DNA from: Viscum album
Lineage: Eukaryota > Streptophyta > Magnoliopsida > Santalales > Viscaceae
Direction: 5' to 3'
Length of the DNA stretch: 64,000 nucleotides
NCBI GenBank assembly: GCA_963277665.1
Contig: OY728120.1
Location: 426,070,138 to 426,134,137, forward strand
Each line of letters begins with the position of its first letter. Position 1 is the first letter of the stretch. Below are positions 49,169-60,576 of the stretch, piece after piece. Made by a program: the position numbers and the translations under genes. Under the pieces are notes generated by a model. The model worked only from the letters and a program-made list of their open reading frames with translations. It was not told where the DNA came from and ran no database searches.

Positions 49169-50840
49169 ATGACCCGATCAGAAAAAGAAAAACTACTTGA
49201 ATTTGATCTGGAATTTGAAAAGACACTTCACTCACAAATCAAGGCATCTAGAGAAGGTCAATCAAGTAACACTAATGAACCCATTGTGGAACCTCAAGTG
49301 TTAATAAACCAATCAAAAATCGATCCCGATATTATCCAATAAAACATGGCTGCAAATAATAGAACCTCAAAATAACTGACCACCCTAGATGTGGAGTACC
49401 TACCTCTGTACATCCAATATCCCAAGGAAGCAACCCACTTTGAGCTGAGATCAGGCCTCATCCACCTACTTCCCAAATTTCATTGTCTTCCTAGTGAGGA
49501 CCCTCACAAAAAACTCAAAGAGTTTCATATAGTATGCTCTACCATGAAACCCCAAAATGTGTTTGAGGACCTAATTAAGTTCAGGGCCTTCCCTTTCTCC
49601 CTTGATGGTGTTGCCAATGAATGGATATACTATCTGCCTACCAGAATTGGGGGATAGAATGAACTTAAAAAATATTTCTAGAGAAGTTCTTCCCTACCTC
49701 CTGAACTGCATCAATTAGGAATTAAATATGTCGAATTATGTAATCACAAGGAGATACCCTTCATGAATACTGGGATAGATTCAAGAGACTTTGCTCAAGC
49801 ATCCCCCACCACCAAATTAGTGAACAACTGTTAATCCAATACTTCTATGAGGGACATGTCCCCATGGATTGTGGAGTGATAGATTCTACAGTTAGTGGTT
49901 CCCTAGTTGATAAAACTCCATCTGCCGCTTGCGACTTAATAGCCAACATGGCTCAAAATGCACAACAATTTGGTACACGAGCAATTGCACCAAATCGAGG
50001 AGTCTATGGGGTAAGTCATTCATCCCTAAAAAAATGGTAAATAATAAACATGATGAGATGTATACCCTTCTAAGCCAGTTAGCTCAAGCACAAGGTAACT
50101 CACAATCTCATCTTCTTCTATTACATTATGGTATTTGTTATGATAATACGCATTTTTCTGACCCATGCCCGCAATTTCATGATTCACCTGAGTCTTGTGC
50201 AACTGTGTTCCAGGGGCTTCCATTCCAACAAGAACCTCCCTTCAAGTAGGATCAATTCAGGACAAATCCAAACCATGGGTGGAAAACACAACCCAAGTAC
50301 CGTCAAGGAGGAAACTCAAGTTACCCCAAGCATAATTGGTATCCACAAGGCCAAGGTATGCAACCTTCTAATCCTTAAAATTCTCAAAAAATCATCCTTC
50401 TTCTCCAAAATATGATCCAAGCCTTGAGGATATGGTGAAAAAAATGGCAACCCAGAACCTCCAGTTCCAACAGACCATGCAATAGGCAATTCAAGACCAA
50501 CAAACTCAAGTGGAACAATTGGAGAACACCATCGGTGAGCTTAAGATGCAAGTTTTTGGACAACTACCATCCCAACCCATTTCCAATCCGAATGAAAAAG
50601 GTAATTTATGTGCAATTAAACTTCATAGTGGTAAAGAAGTTTCTCCTTCTACTAATTCTATGCAACAGGTATGTCCCCCTCTTGAAAACACTATTTCTCA
50701 ACCCATAAAAGATTCCAATGATGAAAAACAAAATAAAAAGGGAAATAAAATTATCATTAAGGATTCCCATGAACAATCCATTCCTATTTCTTTCCCTCCA
50801 AGACTCTATAAATATAATAAAATATTTGATAATGAGATTG
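49169..50840 (+). pseudogene. gag: Athila-type gag, broken
   Basis: Starts at ATG 49169 (MTRSEKEKLLEFDLEF). The core begins at 49391: HFELRSGLIHLLPKFHCL, DPHKKLKEFHIVCSTMK, FRAFPFSLDG, ANEWIYYLPT, all typical of Athila Gag. After a TAG near 49655 and a frame change it resumes as LHEYWDRFKRLCSSIPHHQI, QLLIQYFYEGHVPMD and LVDKTPSAACDLIANMAQNA (49760-49965). A knuckle-like CYDNTHFSDPCPQF lies near 50137-50178, then a Trp/Asn/Gln-rich tail. A coiled-coil-like stretch follows at 50510 (EQLENTIGELKMQVFGQLP) and a charged linker to 50850. Several stops and at least two frameshifts. Confidence 0.88.
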
Positions 50841-50850
50841 ACAATAAATA

Positions 50851-51600
50851 ATGGATACATTTAAAAAAGTTCAAGTGAATTTTCCATTGTTGGATACAGT
50901 AAAGAAAATGACCCATTATGCCAAATTTCTTAATGAACTTTGCACCCATAGATGAAGGTTGTAGGGGAATGAGAGAGTCAACTTGGGGAGGAATTTCTCA
51001 GCCTTGATTCAACCAGCAATGCCAACAAAATGCGAGGATTCAGGCACATTCACAATATTATGTACCATAGAGGAGACTTTCTTTTATGATGCTATGCTAG
51101 ATTTAGGTGCTTCCATTAATGTAATACCTCACTCTGTGTACACTTCTATGCATGTTGGAGAGCTTCAACCAATGAGAATTGTCTTAAAAATTTCCAACCG
51201 AAGTACTACATATCTAATAGGAGTGATTGAGGATGTCCTTGTAAGAGTGAAGAATCTCATCTTCCCTGATGATTTCTACATTCTTGAGATGGAAGATACT
51301 CGAACCCAAGGACATGATCCTCTCATACTTGGGAGTCCATTCCTCAAAACAAAAAAGACAATCATCAATGTTCACAATGGTATGTTGTCCATGGAATTCG
51401 GAGGAGAAAAGGTCGGTTTTAACATTCTTGAGCTTATGAAACACCCCATTGAAGAGCACTCCACTCTTTATGTCTATTTGATGGAAGTGCTCTCAAACGA
51501 TGAACACACACACAATTCTCTCGTCAACCCAAATTCTGATTCATTTTTATTTTCTTCACCCTTGGATGATTTTTGTTTTGAGTAATGTTTTGGGTGTTGT
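50851..51600 (+). pseudogene. Athila-type aspartic protease
   Basis: A 200-codon open frame (50983-51585) starts at MGRNFSALIQPAMPTKCEDS. The active-site loop YDAMLDLGASINVIPHSVY lies at about 51085-51140, with D-L-G-A-S as in Athila proteases. It ends with LILGSPFLKTKK and MLSMEFGGEKVGFN, clade-typical. Upstream, 50851-50982 reads FPLLDTVKKMTHYAKFLNEL in another frame, the usual lead-in. The protease itself looks intact but is cut off from gag and RT by stops. Confidence 0.88.
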
Positions 51601-51769
51601 GTGGGTTCTGAAAAGTGAACATTTTGTCCTTTAATTGATGGGTTTGTTCAATTTGAGGTATCCATGATCGTCGATGATTCTTCAAATCTCATTTCAATAT
51701 ATTCTCTATCTTTAGAGAATAAACATGATTAGATAGACAGTTTGATAGACCTCACTCCCCCTAAATCCC

Positions 51770-52790
51770 TTCCCTCAGTCCAAAAACCACCGATGTTGGA
51801 ATTAAAACCAGTTACATCTAATTTAAAATATGTTTATCTTGAGGGTATTGACCAATTACCCATCATTATTGCCAATAACCTCTCCCAATAGTAGGAATAA
51901 AAACTGCTTGATCTTCTTAGAGAGTATAAAAAAGAAATTGGATGCACATTGGCTGATATTCTTGGGATTAGACCATCGACTTGTATGCACCATATACATT
52001 TGGATGATCAAGCTAAGTCCATAAGACAATCTCAAGTTCGGTTGAATCCCACTCTCCTTGAAGTGGTAAAATTAGAAGTCAATAAATTACTTACTGCAGG
52101 GATCATTTATCCAATATCTGATAGTAAATGGGTTAGCCCAGTTCAAATTGTGCGTAAAAAAATAGGAATAACAGTTGCATCAAATGAAAGGAATGAATTG
52201 GTTCCAACACGTATGAAAAATAGTTGGCGAGTCTCTATTGACCACCGTCGACTGAATCAAGCCACGCAGAAGGACCACTTTCCTCTACCTTTCATTAACC
52301 AAATGTTAGAACGATTGGATGTTAAGCCCCATTATTGTTTCCTTTATGGCTATTTGGGTTATTTCCAAATCCATATAGCCCCTGAGGATCAAGATAATAC
52401 AACATTTACCTGTCCATTTGGAACATTTTCATACAGAAGGATGCCTTTTGGACTTTGTAATGCTCCAGGTAATTTTTAGCGTTGTATGTTGAGTATATTT
52501 TCAGAGTACCTAGAATATTTCATGGAAGTTTTCATGGATGATTTCACAGTTTATGGAACATCCTTTGATGATTTTTTTGGCTCACCTAGGTTCTATCCTC
52601 TATCCTTTCATAGAAAAATATCTTGTATTAAATTATGAGAAATGTCATTTCATGGTTGAACAGGGGATAGTTCTGGGGAATGTTATTTCAAAAGAATTAA
52701 TTCAAGTGGATAAATCAAAAATTAAATTAATCTCAACCCTTCCATATCCAAAATTTGTTTGTGAGGTGTGATATTTCTTGGGTCATGCAT
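51770..52790 (+). pseudogene. Athila-type reverse transcriptase, broken
   Basis: Lead-in LDLLREYKKEIGCTLADILG, then HHIHLDDQAKSIRQSQVRLN, AGIIYPISDSKWVSPVQIV, WRVSIDHRRLNQATQKDHFP and FTCPFGTFSYRRMPFGLCNA (52405-52470). A stop follows at NF*R near 52477. The catalytic box reads MEVFMDDFTVYG at about 52523-52558, with both Asp kept. After a frameshift it continues as NYEKCHFMVEQGIVLGNVIS (about 52630-52690). A second stop lies near 52769. Confidence 0.9.
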
Positions 52791-53375
52791 GTTTTTACCA
52801 CTGATTCATTAAAGACTGCAGTGAGATTGCACTTCCCTTGTCCCGGTTATTACAAAAGGACTCTGTGTTTTTGTTTGATAAAAATTTTGAGTATGCTTTC
52901 AATTCACTAAAAATGAGTCTAACATCAAATCCCATCATCCAACCTCCAAGGTGGGATCTCCTATTTGAACTTATGTGTGATGCCTCTAACATTTCAGTTG
53001 GGGCAGTTTTATCACAAAGGGTTGAGAAGGCTCCTCATGTCATTCTGTATGCCTCACGTACCTTTGAACCTGCCCAGGAAAACTACACGACCACTAAAAA
53101 ATAACTTCTTTCTATTGTGTTTTCCGTGGAAAAATTTTGTTCATATATTATTAGGTCAAAAATCATTGACTTTTCTAATCATGCTACCCTCTATTTCCTC
53201 TGAAAGAAACCTGAAGCTAATCCCTGTATCCTTCATTGGATGCTCCTCCTCCAGGAGTTTGACCATGAGATTAGAGATAAGAGAAGAGTGGAAAAATGTG
53301 ATATCTGACCAAATTAGTAGGATTTCCACACCAGTGGACCATCGTGTTGACTCACCCCTTCCCATTGAATAATTC
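52791..53375 (+). pseudogene. Athila-type RNase H, broken
   Basis: CSEIALPLSRLLQKDSVFLF leads in. LLFELMCDASNISVGAVLSQ (about 52955-53015) holds the first catalytic Asp, and ILYASRTFEPAQENYTTTKK the conserved end of that block before TAA at 53102. In shifted frames SNHATLYFL, ILHWMLLLQEFDHEIRDK and the linker to integrase are recognisable to about 53330. The 135-codon frame at 52965-53372 is mostly a shadow. Confidence 0.85.
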
Positions 53376-54718
53376 TTCCCTCATGAGACCAATTGTGATG
53401 TTGTGGACATTACCCCCTGGTATGCGGACATTGTGAATTTTCAAGAAACATTCAGAGTCCCCACTAATTTTAGCACTTCACAATTCAAGAGACTTTAGAA
53501 TGATTCTTGGTTGTACATTTGGGATGACCCACACTTGTGGAGAATTTGTGGTGACCAAGTAGTTCGTCGGTGTGTCCCTGACCATGAGTTCACCTCTGTT
53601 TTGACCTTCTGCCACACATTTTCTGGTGGGGGCCACTTTGGCTCTCAACGTATAGCTCAAAAGGTTCATGACTCAGGACTTTATTGGCCAACATTGTATA
53701 GGGATTCCCATAGATTTTTCAAGTATTTTAGTCGTTGTCAATTCACAGGTAATATCTCCAAGAGGAATGAAATACCCCAACAACCCATGCTATTCTATGA
53801 AATTTTTGATGCATGGGGAATTGACTTAATGGTGCCTTTTCCAAATTCATTTGGATTTTTATAAATTTTATTGGTTGTTGACTATGTATCTAAATGGGTG
53901 GAATAAAAGGCCACTCGGACCGATGACTCTCGTGTGGATGTTGATTTTCTGAGGTGTTATATTTTTCATAGGTTTGGTTTACTAAGATTCATCATTAGTG
54001 ATCTGGGTTCACATTTTTGCAATCAAAACATGAAAATTTTGCTTCGTAAGTATGGGGTTGATCATAAAGGCTCCACTTCATATCACCCCAAAACTAACGG
54101 ACAATAAGAAATCTCAAATCGGGAATTTAAAAAAATCTTGAAAAAACGTTACAACCTAGTAGGAAAGATTGGAGTTTGTGCTTGGATGATGCGCTTTGGG
54201 AATACAATACAGCTTTTAAAACCCCAATTGGAATGTCATCATACAGAATTGTGTTTGGAAAGTCTTGTCACATCCCAGTGGAGGTAGAACACCGTGCATA
54301 TTTGGCTGTTAAACAATGTAATATGAATCTTTCAGATGCAGGTGTGCATATGAAGCTTCATATTGAAGAGTTGGAAGAAATTCTACATGATGCATATGAA
54401 AACTCCTGAATATATAAATAGAAGACAAAGGATATCCACGATAGAATGATACATTAGTGGAAGATTCATATTGGTGAGATGGTTATCTTGTATAATTCCA
54501 AGATAAATCTCCACCAAGTTGAGCTTTATTCTCGATGGCTCAGTAAATATACTTTTACTGATGTTTATCCTTTTGGTTCTATAAAGGTTTTGCATGAGAA
54601 GAGTGGAAAAAGGATTACTATCAATGGGAAGAGGCTCAAACACTTCTATAATCATTTTCCAAACCATCTCATGGAGGAAATCCAACTGATAAATGCCACA
54701 TATGACACCATTTAGTAG
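53376..54718 (+). pseudogene. Athila-type integrase, broken
   Basis: The HHCC finger spans HTFSGGGHFGSQRIAQKVHD (about 53610-53670) to FKYFSRCQFTGNISKRNE (53720-53770). Core: DAWGIDLMVPFPNSFGF with the first Asp, then VDYVSKWVE, FIISDLGSHFCNQ (second Asp, about 53990-54025) and YHPKTNGQ*EISNREF (Glu region, about 54080-54130; the TAA at the Q position after GQ is one stop). After a frameshift near 54150 it continues [20 protein letters not shown] and [20 protein letters not shown]. The tail FGSIKVLHEKSGKRITINGK then LKHFYNHF ends at TAG 54716. The D, D and E residues are present. Confidence 0.88.
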
Positions 54719-56208
54719 GATGTCCCTTCTTCCTACCTTTATTTACTTGCCTATTTATTAAAAATACATTCATTGAAGACAATTTAACATTTAGGTGTGG
54801 AGGAGGGTGACATGTCATAGTTAGGATTAAACAAAAAAATGAGTTTTCATTTTTGGTTTCTTTTTCCTCATTATGTGTTTTTAGATAAAAATTGATCTTA
54901 AAAAGAATATCCAAAATCATTTTTCAGGATTGAGTAGATTGTTTGGAAAATTCCATTATTTTTGGAAAAATGTTTTTTAAATGGATGTTGATATGGAATC
55001 TTTTTCTAGAATTTGTATTTTCAAATAATTATTAGTTGTTTATAGGATTTTTGAAACCCATGCCTCATTAGCACTAACCAATATTTTAATCCCTTACCCG
55101 AGAGATATTATATACCCTTTATTGTAAATTATTATTTTTAATCACATTCTTGAGAGTCTTGGGTCATGTAGAGAAACAATAACATTCCTTGATTCTATTT
55201 TCATCCATATGATTCCAGTATGCTACATTTTTTATAGAGACAATCGTTCATTGATAATCCCTTTTTAAAATTATCCTCTGTGTCCATCCACCTTTACATT
55301 TTATCCTTCTTAAGCCTTAGAGACCATGAAATGCATGTTAGGTATCCACATTGCAAGCTAATGTATCCCTACCAACCCATATCTTGTGTAAATTATTATT
55401 TTATTTTCATCAAGTGTTGGAGAGAGTGTGTTTCCATAGGAATTCTGGGGAGAGAATCATTGTTATGGGTTGATATAATGGGTTCCAACATTTTCCTTGG
55501 GCAATGGGTTCTGAAGCCATATTACATCATTGTTTTACACATGTTTCCCTCTTTATCATCAAAAAAACTATAAAAAAATAGTTCTGTACATTGAAAAAAT
55601 AATGATCAAAAGAAAAAATGGATAAAAGAGGATGTTTACTCATTATTATTCATTACTTGGTTGTGACCCACAAAAATGGACAAAGGGGAGAGTGAGTTGG
55701 AGGTGATACACATTATGAGATGTTGAGTGTGTACATTAGTTGTGAACATTAGCTGATGTTTGACATGTTTTGTACATAATAGATTAAACACTCCTCTTCT
55801 ACCTCAGATTTTCAAACATTAAATCCTACCAACCCTTGAACCTCAGAATAACATGTTGGAAGACCTCTTGATTAGCACACTAGTTTCAACGGGTAGAGAA
55901 ATGAGAATCCTGGAAAGCATATGGTAAGATCACATGAACTATGGGAAAAGATCATAAACACACTTTCATATGTTTCTTGAGTGAAGAGGGAAAATTTTAA
56001 GGTCAGGTAGGTTGTGACATGTTTCATGGGTGAAAAAATGTTGTTCATCAAATTTGAATGAGAGAAAAGAAAAATGATAGGAAAATTGATTCCATAGAAG
56101 AGACATGATGAATTTCATTTCAAAAGAATCTTGGATATTTTCACACCTTTTATTTAGGAATGGAACATGATTAGGATATTATACTTTGCCTAGGAGTGCA
56201 AATGTTTA
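54719..56208 (+). other. Athila post-pol spacer, no env-like gene recognised
   Basis: 1.5 kb between integrase and the 3' LTR. Some Athila elements carry an env-like frame here. The only frame of note, 55280-55573 (97 codons), has no recognisable signal peptide or membrane-anchor pattern. A second purine-tract-like sequence, TTTAGGTGTGGAGGAGGGTG, lies at 54792-54811, soon after the integrase stop. Confidence 0.6.
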
Positions 56209-56220
56209 GGTGTGGGGGTG
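56201..56220 (+). other. Athila polypurine tract
   Basis: AATGTTTAGGTGTGGGGGTG lies directly against the TGATTG start of the 3' LTR. Confidence 0.8.
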
Positions 56221-57831
56221 TGATTGTACCACGATTCACAGTTTTATTTCACCTTTATACCAATCTATTAAACAAGTTTTGTATTGAAAATTACATGTAT
56301 AATAATAAATTTCAGTCCATGTTTGATTGAATTATTTTGTGTTTAACACTGTTAAAAAGGTAAATTTTACTTGTTTTGATAATTATATTGTAGGTGGAGG
56401 TGATTCGAAGGACCTATGATGAAGTCTATGAAAAATGGGCCATTTTGCACATGATCCAAGAACACAAGTATACTAAAACACATTCTTCTACTAATCTGTG
56501 AATCCAAATGTGCTGAAACATTGTGGTATGGCCGTAAAGTTAACTATATCCATTTTATATGAAGGAACCGAGGCCCAATTCGATCATTAAGAGGCCCATA
56601 CAAGCTGATCTGTCCAATAAAGTGGATCTGCATGGGGTCAAAACATTTTCTTTGTATTTTGAAAATATATATTATTATATTCTATATCTGGCTACTAAAT
56701 TTGACATAGAGGTAGAAAAGATGTCGGTAGACAACTATATTGTTTTTTCCAAAGTGAGTTATTGCTTTCTGATCTTCCAAAACAATGGACCAAGCAGATT
56801 TGTGAAATCAGGGTGCCCAAATCCACTTCCCACTTTGCCTATAAATTGGTACCTTGGGCACCCCATTTTGGATTTCGAACCATAGGCAAGGTGCTAACAT
56901 TTTCGAGACCCAAAGAGGTCTTTTAATCATCACTAGAAGTTCTGGATACTATGGGAATTTCTACTTCAAAAACTTCTTCTTCCTCCCCTCCCATGGATTT
57001 CTAAACCCCTTGTGATCACCCGGGGAGGAACGTGATGTAAATCCCAACATTCATGTTTGTAATATTTGAATGATCTTTTTAATTCTAGGTTATTGTGTTG
57101 TTTTTCATCATCCTATATTCTTATTTAATTGAGTTATGTACTGTTATGTTATGATCAACTCATATGATCATGTTTGTGGGTACCCATTCATGTGATGTTT
57201 CACACACCGTTCACCACTTTCTTTTCCCCCATCTAATTGCGGTGTTTGTGTGGTTCAAATTGGTCAATTGAACTCACATAAGTACTATGAAGGTCATGTA
57301 AATTTATTTCATTTTATCATAATGAAATAACATACAAACTTGGGGAGAACATTGAGTTCATCGTGTGTCAGCTTGGTGAGTTTCAGTTATGATGTCGAAC
57401 ACAAATCACTCAATCATCAACGGTGTCCGGTGAATCATTGTGTGTTTTCGACTAAAACCTAGGATGTATCCTCATATAAAATCAGTAATAACTTTGTTAT
57501 AGGTGTTAAAAACCAAGGATTAAAAGATCATAACCATATATCATGAAGTGATGAAGGATGAACATCATGAGAGTACCCCCGAGTTAATCACACTTAATTA
57601 ATCTTGTTCATTTCTACTTTTTTTTATCCCATTCATTTTCTATTTTCATATTTAAGCATCAAACCACAATGTTTTATAAAACCACATTCCACTTCTAATT
57701 TCATTATCAAAAACCTCTTTTTAAATTAATGATCTAATGGTCCGTTGAGAGACGACCTAGGGTTGCTGTTATACTACCGAAATTCTAGTCAAAATTAAAC
57801 AACTAATTTGACGTGCTCGACAACGCGATCC
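56221..57831 (+). repeat. 3' LTR of Athila-type element
   Basis: Starts TGATTGTACCACGATTC and ends GACAACGCGATCC. TATAAAT at 56840-56846. A 108-codon open frame (56559-56885) in U3 is broken by a small indel in the 5' copy and is not considered a gene. Confidence 0.93.
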
Positions 57832-57836
57832 TGCAG
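57832..57836. repeat. Athila target-site duplication, right (TGCAG)
   Basis: Matches TGCGG at 47261-47265 at four of five positions. Confidence 0.75.
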
Positions 57837-58400
57837 TTAGGAGTTACCATGGGGTAACTATGTGATAGTTTGTATAGACTTGATAGTTAAATTTTTCTCT
57901 AATGATGCATGAATAAAAAAACCATTTTGGCCTCCCCAAAAATGGTGTGGACTAATTTTTCTACTGGTAGTGACTCACATAGTTTGCACGTGGTTAGTCA
58001 TAACTATGTGGCCAAACTGTGAAAGTGTAGTATGCCTATCCATTGAATCCTACATGGTTGATGTGTAGTTTACAAAACCATACATCCTAACCATGTAGAC
58101 TTTCTAGGTGTTCAAAAATTAGTGTTTCCTCATTTTCATCTTTTGGGATTTAAGGGGTTTTTTCTATTTTTCATTTCTTCGATTTTGGATGATTTTATAA
58201 CACATGGAGTATCATTCTCATCCCCTATCCCTTTTTTATCTCTAATATACCACCACATAATTTTCTTAGTAGTACTTCCAAGATAAACCCTCCTTTCATT
58301 ACCCAATCATCAATTATTAAATATAAATTAGTTTCCTCTCTTCTATGAACTTTATGGGTTGTTGTGTTCATTTTTAGGGTTTATTGTGGTTTATTCATGT
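57837..58400. other. Spacer with recurring AACTATGTG-like words
   Basis: TAACTATGTG, CACATAGTTTG, TAACTATGTGG, TACATGGTTG and ACCATGTAG occur within about 270 bp on both strands. It may be the start of another decayed element or the U3 of the chromovirus to the right. No gene. Confidence 0.4.
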
Positions 58401-59822
58401 GGTTATGGTTTCTAGGTCCTAAATAGGATCCCTTAAGGATTGTTTGAGAATTACCCATCATAGTTGATGACTTATTACTTGATTTTCATTGAAATGAGTA
58501 TGGTGGTCTTGTGATACTTCTTTAAAATAAATTTCATTGTATGATTAGTGATTTAAAAAGTTTTTTTTGTAAAATTATAGAAAAATGTGTTACTTTGAAC
58601 AAATTTTTAATTTTTTTTACTATTTATTATCTTTTAATAAAGGGTGGTTTAAATGGGATTTGATTTTCAAAATTATATTTGAGTTAATTATAGTTGTAAA
58701 ATTGTTCCATTCATTTTTTTCAAATAAAATTAGTGTTTTAGAGGCTTTGATGCCACTTAAGTGCTATGTTGATTAAAGTGAAGGTTTTTTTGAACACTTT
58801 TAGATAAATGGGTTGATATTTTCAAATGATTTAATTATTTTTGTTTAATAATGTATTTTAATGGTTATATTTTAAAGATACTTTGGAAATAAAATTTCTA
58901 ACGACGTGAAATGACTTAGAAACTCAAGTCCTTTTAGTGAAGTAAAATTGTGTATTTTTTCTAATTACCCAGGTAATGTTGTTAATGAATGAATTTTTGG
59001 AATTATTAAAATTTATTAATTATATTTCATATATTTACATTCATTATAATAAAATTATGAAATTATTCAATAAAAAGGAAGAAGTTTTATACTTACTAAA
59101 TTTGTTTACATGTATTATATGGCCTATTCTAAAGGATTAATTTCAAAAAATTTGAATGTTAATTTTAAAAAAATGATATCCTTTTTCAAATGATAAATTC
59201 AAAATTATGTTATACTAATTTTTTGTGTAATTTTCGGAAAAAAGTTTATTTTTGGCTAAATAGTACAAAATTATGTTTCTTACAAATATTTTCTTTCCAT
59301 TCATATATTTAAAATTTTAAATTCTATTTTGGAATAATTTTAAAATATAGTTAGTAAATTTTTTTAACAATTATTCCAATAATTTTCATTGAAATCGACA
59401 TTACACTTTATTTTGCAATACAAACATGTTTATACATGAAATTGTATTTTTGGGAAAAATATTTTAAATTATGTTTTGTGGGTTTATTTGATAGAAATTT
59501 ATAAAAATTATTTAAATTGAATTCAAAAAAATGGACTCTATATTTAGAATCATTATTTTCAAATTTTTCAATGCGTCCAAATTTATTTTTTTCATTAAGA
59601 ATTGTATCTTTCCTAAAGATTTTCGTTACCAGTTTGAGCGGTAAAATGGTGTTAAAAAGGTTAAAATTTCCTAAACAAATTTCTAAATAGCATTTTATTT
59701 ACATAAATAGACCCTATATTTTATATTAATCTAAAACTATTCATTTTTATCCATTTTTATTCATCATGTCATTAATATATTCTAATCTTTTGAAAAAGTC
59801 CAAGTATGTCCTCTCCCACATT

Positions 59823-59829
59823 TATAAAA
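59823..59829 (+). promoter_or_regulatory. LTR TATA box of right-edge chromovirus
   Basis: TATAAAA preceded by CTCTCCCACATT and followed by GGACACCCCTC, homologous in position to 1310-1316. Confidence 0.6.
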
Positions 59830-60155
59830 GGACACCCCTCTTTTATCTTCTACTTACATAAAGAGTATGATATCTTATAAAATAACTACTAAAACATATT
59901 ATTAACACAAATTCTCATTTCATATAGTTCATTGTTTATAATAGTTTCACCCAAATAGTTATTTAGGTATAAACCTAAAGAGGTTATCCATGGGGAAGGT
60001 ATAGTTCTTAAGTGGGTCTTTTATTTTAACCACCATCAAACCTATCTCAACCATATTCATATAATAACATAATTATCTCTCATATAATTCAATTTTATTA
60101 TTTTTATGTGATAATACTTTTTCTCTACTTAACTATATAATGAAAAATAAAAACA

Positions 60156-60576
60156 ACACTCGTGTGTATGTACGGACTACTACATCACAAGATAATGTTT
60201 TTAATTTTTCATCATTGAAATCTTAAGTTTGGTAATAATGATGGATCAAAATGAAAAAATATAATAAATTTGATATAATTTTTTTCTATAATGATAAATA
60301 AATTTTACACTTCATTCTTTACCATTCAATGATAAATATAAACATCGCTCGTGTGTACATATGGTCAACCACCTCACGAACTGATGTATTTTATTTTTTA
60401 TCACCACCCCACATGGTTGTTTTATATAAGAGTATTTAAAAAAATAATATGACATTTATGATATAAATATAATTTTTTATGGAAAAAAAAATTCTTACCT
60501 ATTTTCCATTATGTTCTTTGAAAAATGTAAATGTTACTCATGTGTACGTACAAACTATCGTCTACATGATTGCAAT
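60156..60576 (+). repeat. Three decayed GTACGTAC-type motifs, about 190 bp apart
   Basis: CACTCGTGTGTATGTACGGA at about 60157, CGCTCGTGTGTACATATGGT at about 60346 and CTCATGTGTACGTACAAACT at about 60537. Each precedes a short CNNCATGA/CTCACGA-like step, as in element 1. Spacing is about 189-191 bp, against 188 bp in element 1. Confidence 0.65.

Larger units (their letters stand above)
47266..57831 (+). mobile_element. Athila-type Ty3/gypsy retrotransposon, complete but inactive, 10.6 kb
   Basis: Direct repeats of 1608 and 1611 bp, starting TGATCG or TGATTG and ending CGATCA or CGATCC (near-perfect terminal inverted repeats), enclose a tRNA-Asp-type primer site, an Athila-type gag, protease, RT, RNase H, integrase, a 1.5-kb non-coding stretch and a purine tract. 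Gag sequence, primer type, a D-L-G-A-S protease site and the post-pol spacer are characteristic of the Athila clade. Aligned LTR starts differ by roughly 10% over about 215 bp, so it looks older than chromovirus 1. All genes carry stops and frameshifts. No env-like gene is recognisable. Confidence 0.93.

Noticed and set aside
55280..55573. 97-codon frame as an Athila env-like gene
   Set aside because: No signal peptide, membrane anchor or envelope-like pattern could be seen and it is far too short.
56559..56885. 108-codon open frame in the Athila 3' LTR
   Set aside because: The 5' LTR copy is broken by a small indel after about 30 codons and the peptide resembles no family; it lies in U3.
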